Of a stretch of 64,000 bases of DNA, positions 63,549-64,000 are shown in pieces (position 1 is the stretch's first letter; each line of letters begins with the position of its first letter). The notes under the pieces are model-generated. The model ran no database searches. It saw nothing but the letters and a program-made list of their open reading frames with translations, and had not been told where the DNA came from. The position numbers and the translations under genes were made by a program. The DNA lies in NCBI GenBank assembly GCA_033977485.1, contig CM066994.1:30615637-30679636 (forward strand), written 5' to 3'. This DNA is from Hydrangea macrophylla. Taxonomy: Eukaryota; Streptophyta; Magnoliopsida; Cornales; Hydrangeaceae.

Positions 63549-64000
63549 ACGGGAGAATTCTATGATGCTTACGGTGGTATTAAAAGTACCAAACTTGCAA
63601 ACGTTGACCAACAGGTAATTCCACCAGGTGCTTAGCTATCATAATGTGGCCGCTGAAGAGATTGTAAGTTATTCATCAAAATATTGTAACTTTTTTTTTG
63701 GGCTAATTGGGGTGTTCGGATTAATTTGTGCGCACCTCGATTAATTCCTCGAAGTTTTGGAGTCGCCACGTGAATTACCCGATGGCCAATCTCTATGACT
63801 CGAATATTAAAACTTTTGAGTAATACACCCAAAATATTTGTCACTCGACCAAAAGAGATATGGTTAAATATTATAACTTAGTGTCCAACATTTGTAACAT
63901 GGCGTAACTGAAGATCGTAATATACAACAGTTGTAACATAGTGCCCATATACTTGTATTTGGGTGCTTAAATATTGTGATATAATGTACAAATTATGTAA
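63549..64000. other. Unassigned; possible antisense Tat/Ogre LTR fragment
   Basis: GGAGTCGCCACGTGAATTAC at 63760 is the inverse of the GGTGGCGACTC-type motif seen near the end of the LTR at 6709, followed by other LTR-like text. The support is one short motif only. No gene. Confidence 0.3.

Overview
This 64 kb window is angiosperm nuclear DNA, most likely from a eudicot. It consists almost wholly of transposable elements nested inside one another, and I found no host gene that I would defend. The evidence for a plant is the set of element families: Ty3/gypsy of the Tat/Ogre type carrying a second RNase H, a chromovirus-like LTR, Ty1/copia remnants with the initiator-Met primer site, a PIF/Harbinger pair (nuclease plus Myb-like protein), Stowaway and hAT MITEs, and Mutator-like foldback elements. 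The species cannot be named from the sequence.

Layout. 1-6845: 3' part of a Tat/Ogre-like gypsy element whose protease-to-integrase region is deleted, with long minisatellite-rich 3' DNA and a 2.6 kb LTR. 6884-7669: a Stowaway and a hAT-type MITE. 7808-9982: a copia remnant (gag and protease only). 9983-12080: a foldback element (family F) split by a hAT-like element, which is itself split by a small MITE. 12188-13346: small inverted-repeat elements. 13400-15475: an antisense copia RT/RNase H remnant with a short LTR. 16428-17310: a second F copy. 18218-22318: a 4.1 kb PIF/Harbinger element with TTA target duplication. 22485-24228: a Mutator-like foldback element with an 11 bp target duplication. 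24775-26200: tandemly duplicated non-coding DNA.

27425-54680 is one solo LTR of a chromovirus-like element (flanking AGATG, about 3.9 kb net) expanded by two complete Tat-lineage gypsy insertions. Element T1 is 29152-41442 (target duplication CTTAT, LTRs differ at about 10 of 625 sites). Element T2 is 42233-53251 (target duplication GGAAC, LTRs differ at about 34 of 616 sites). Both have gag-PR-RT-RNH-aRNH-IN on the plus strand, a block of GC-rich hairpins after pol, and then genes on the opposite strand. T2 has one antisense gene and T1 has two. The main antisense gene has four exons with three introns at the same places and phases in both elements, its own TATA/G-box promoter and a conserved 3' end. 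This is the most interesting system in the window.

54735-56808 holds two more F-family copies. 56820-63539 is a 6.7 kb Mutator-like element (9 bp target duplication CCTTGAATA). Its interior is built of 21 bp minisatellites in forward orientation, a roughly 175 bp tandem repeat containing the same motif inverted, several nested MITEs and an unrecognised coding segment. The last 450 bases may be a piece of another gypsy LTR.

How the parts relate: autonomous-looking genes are present (two gag-pol, one Harbinger transposase with its Myb-like partner) but each carries at least one disabling mutation. Target duplications give a relative order: chromovirus-like LTR first, then T2, then T1.
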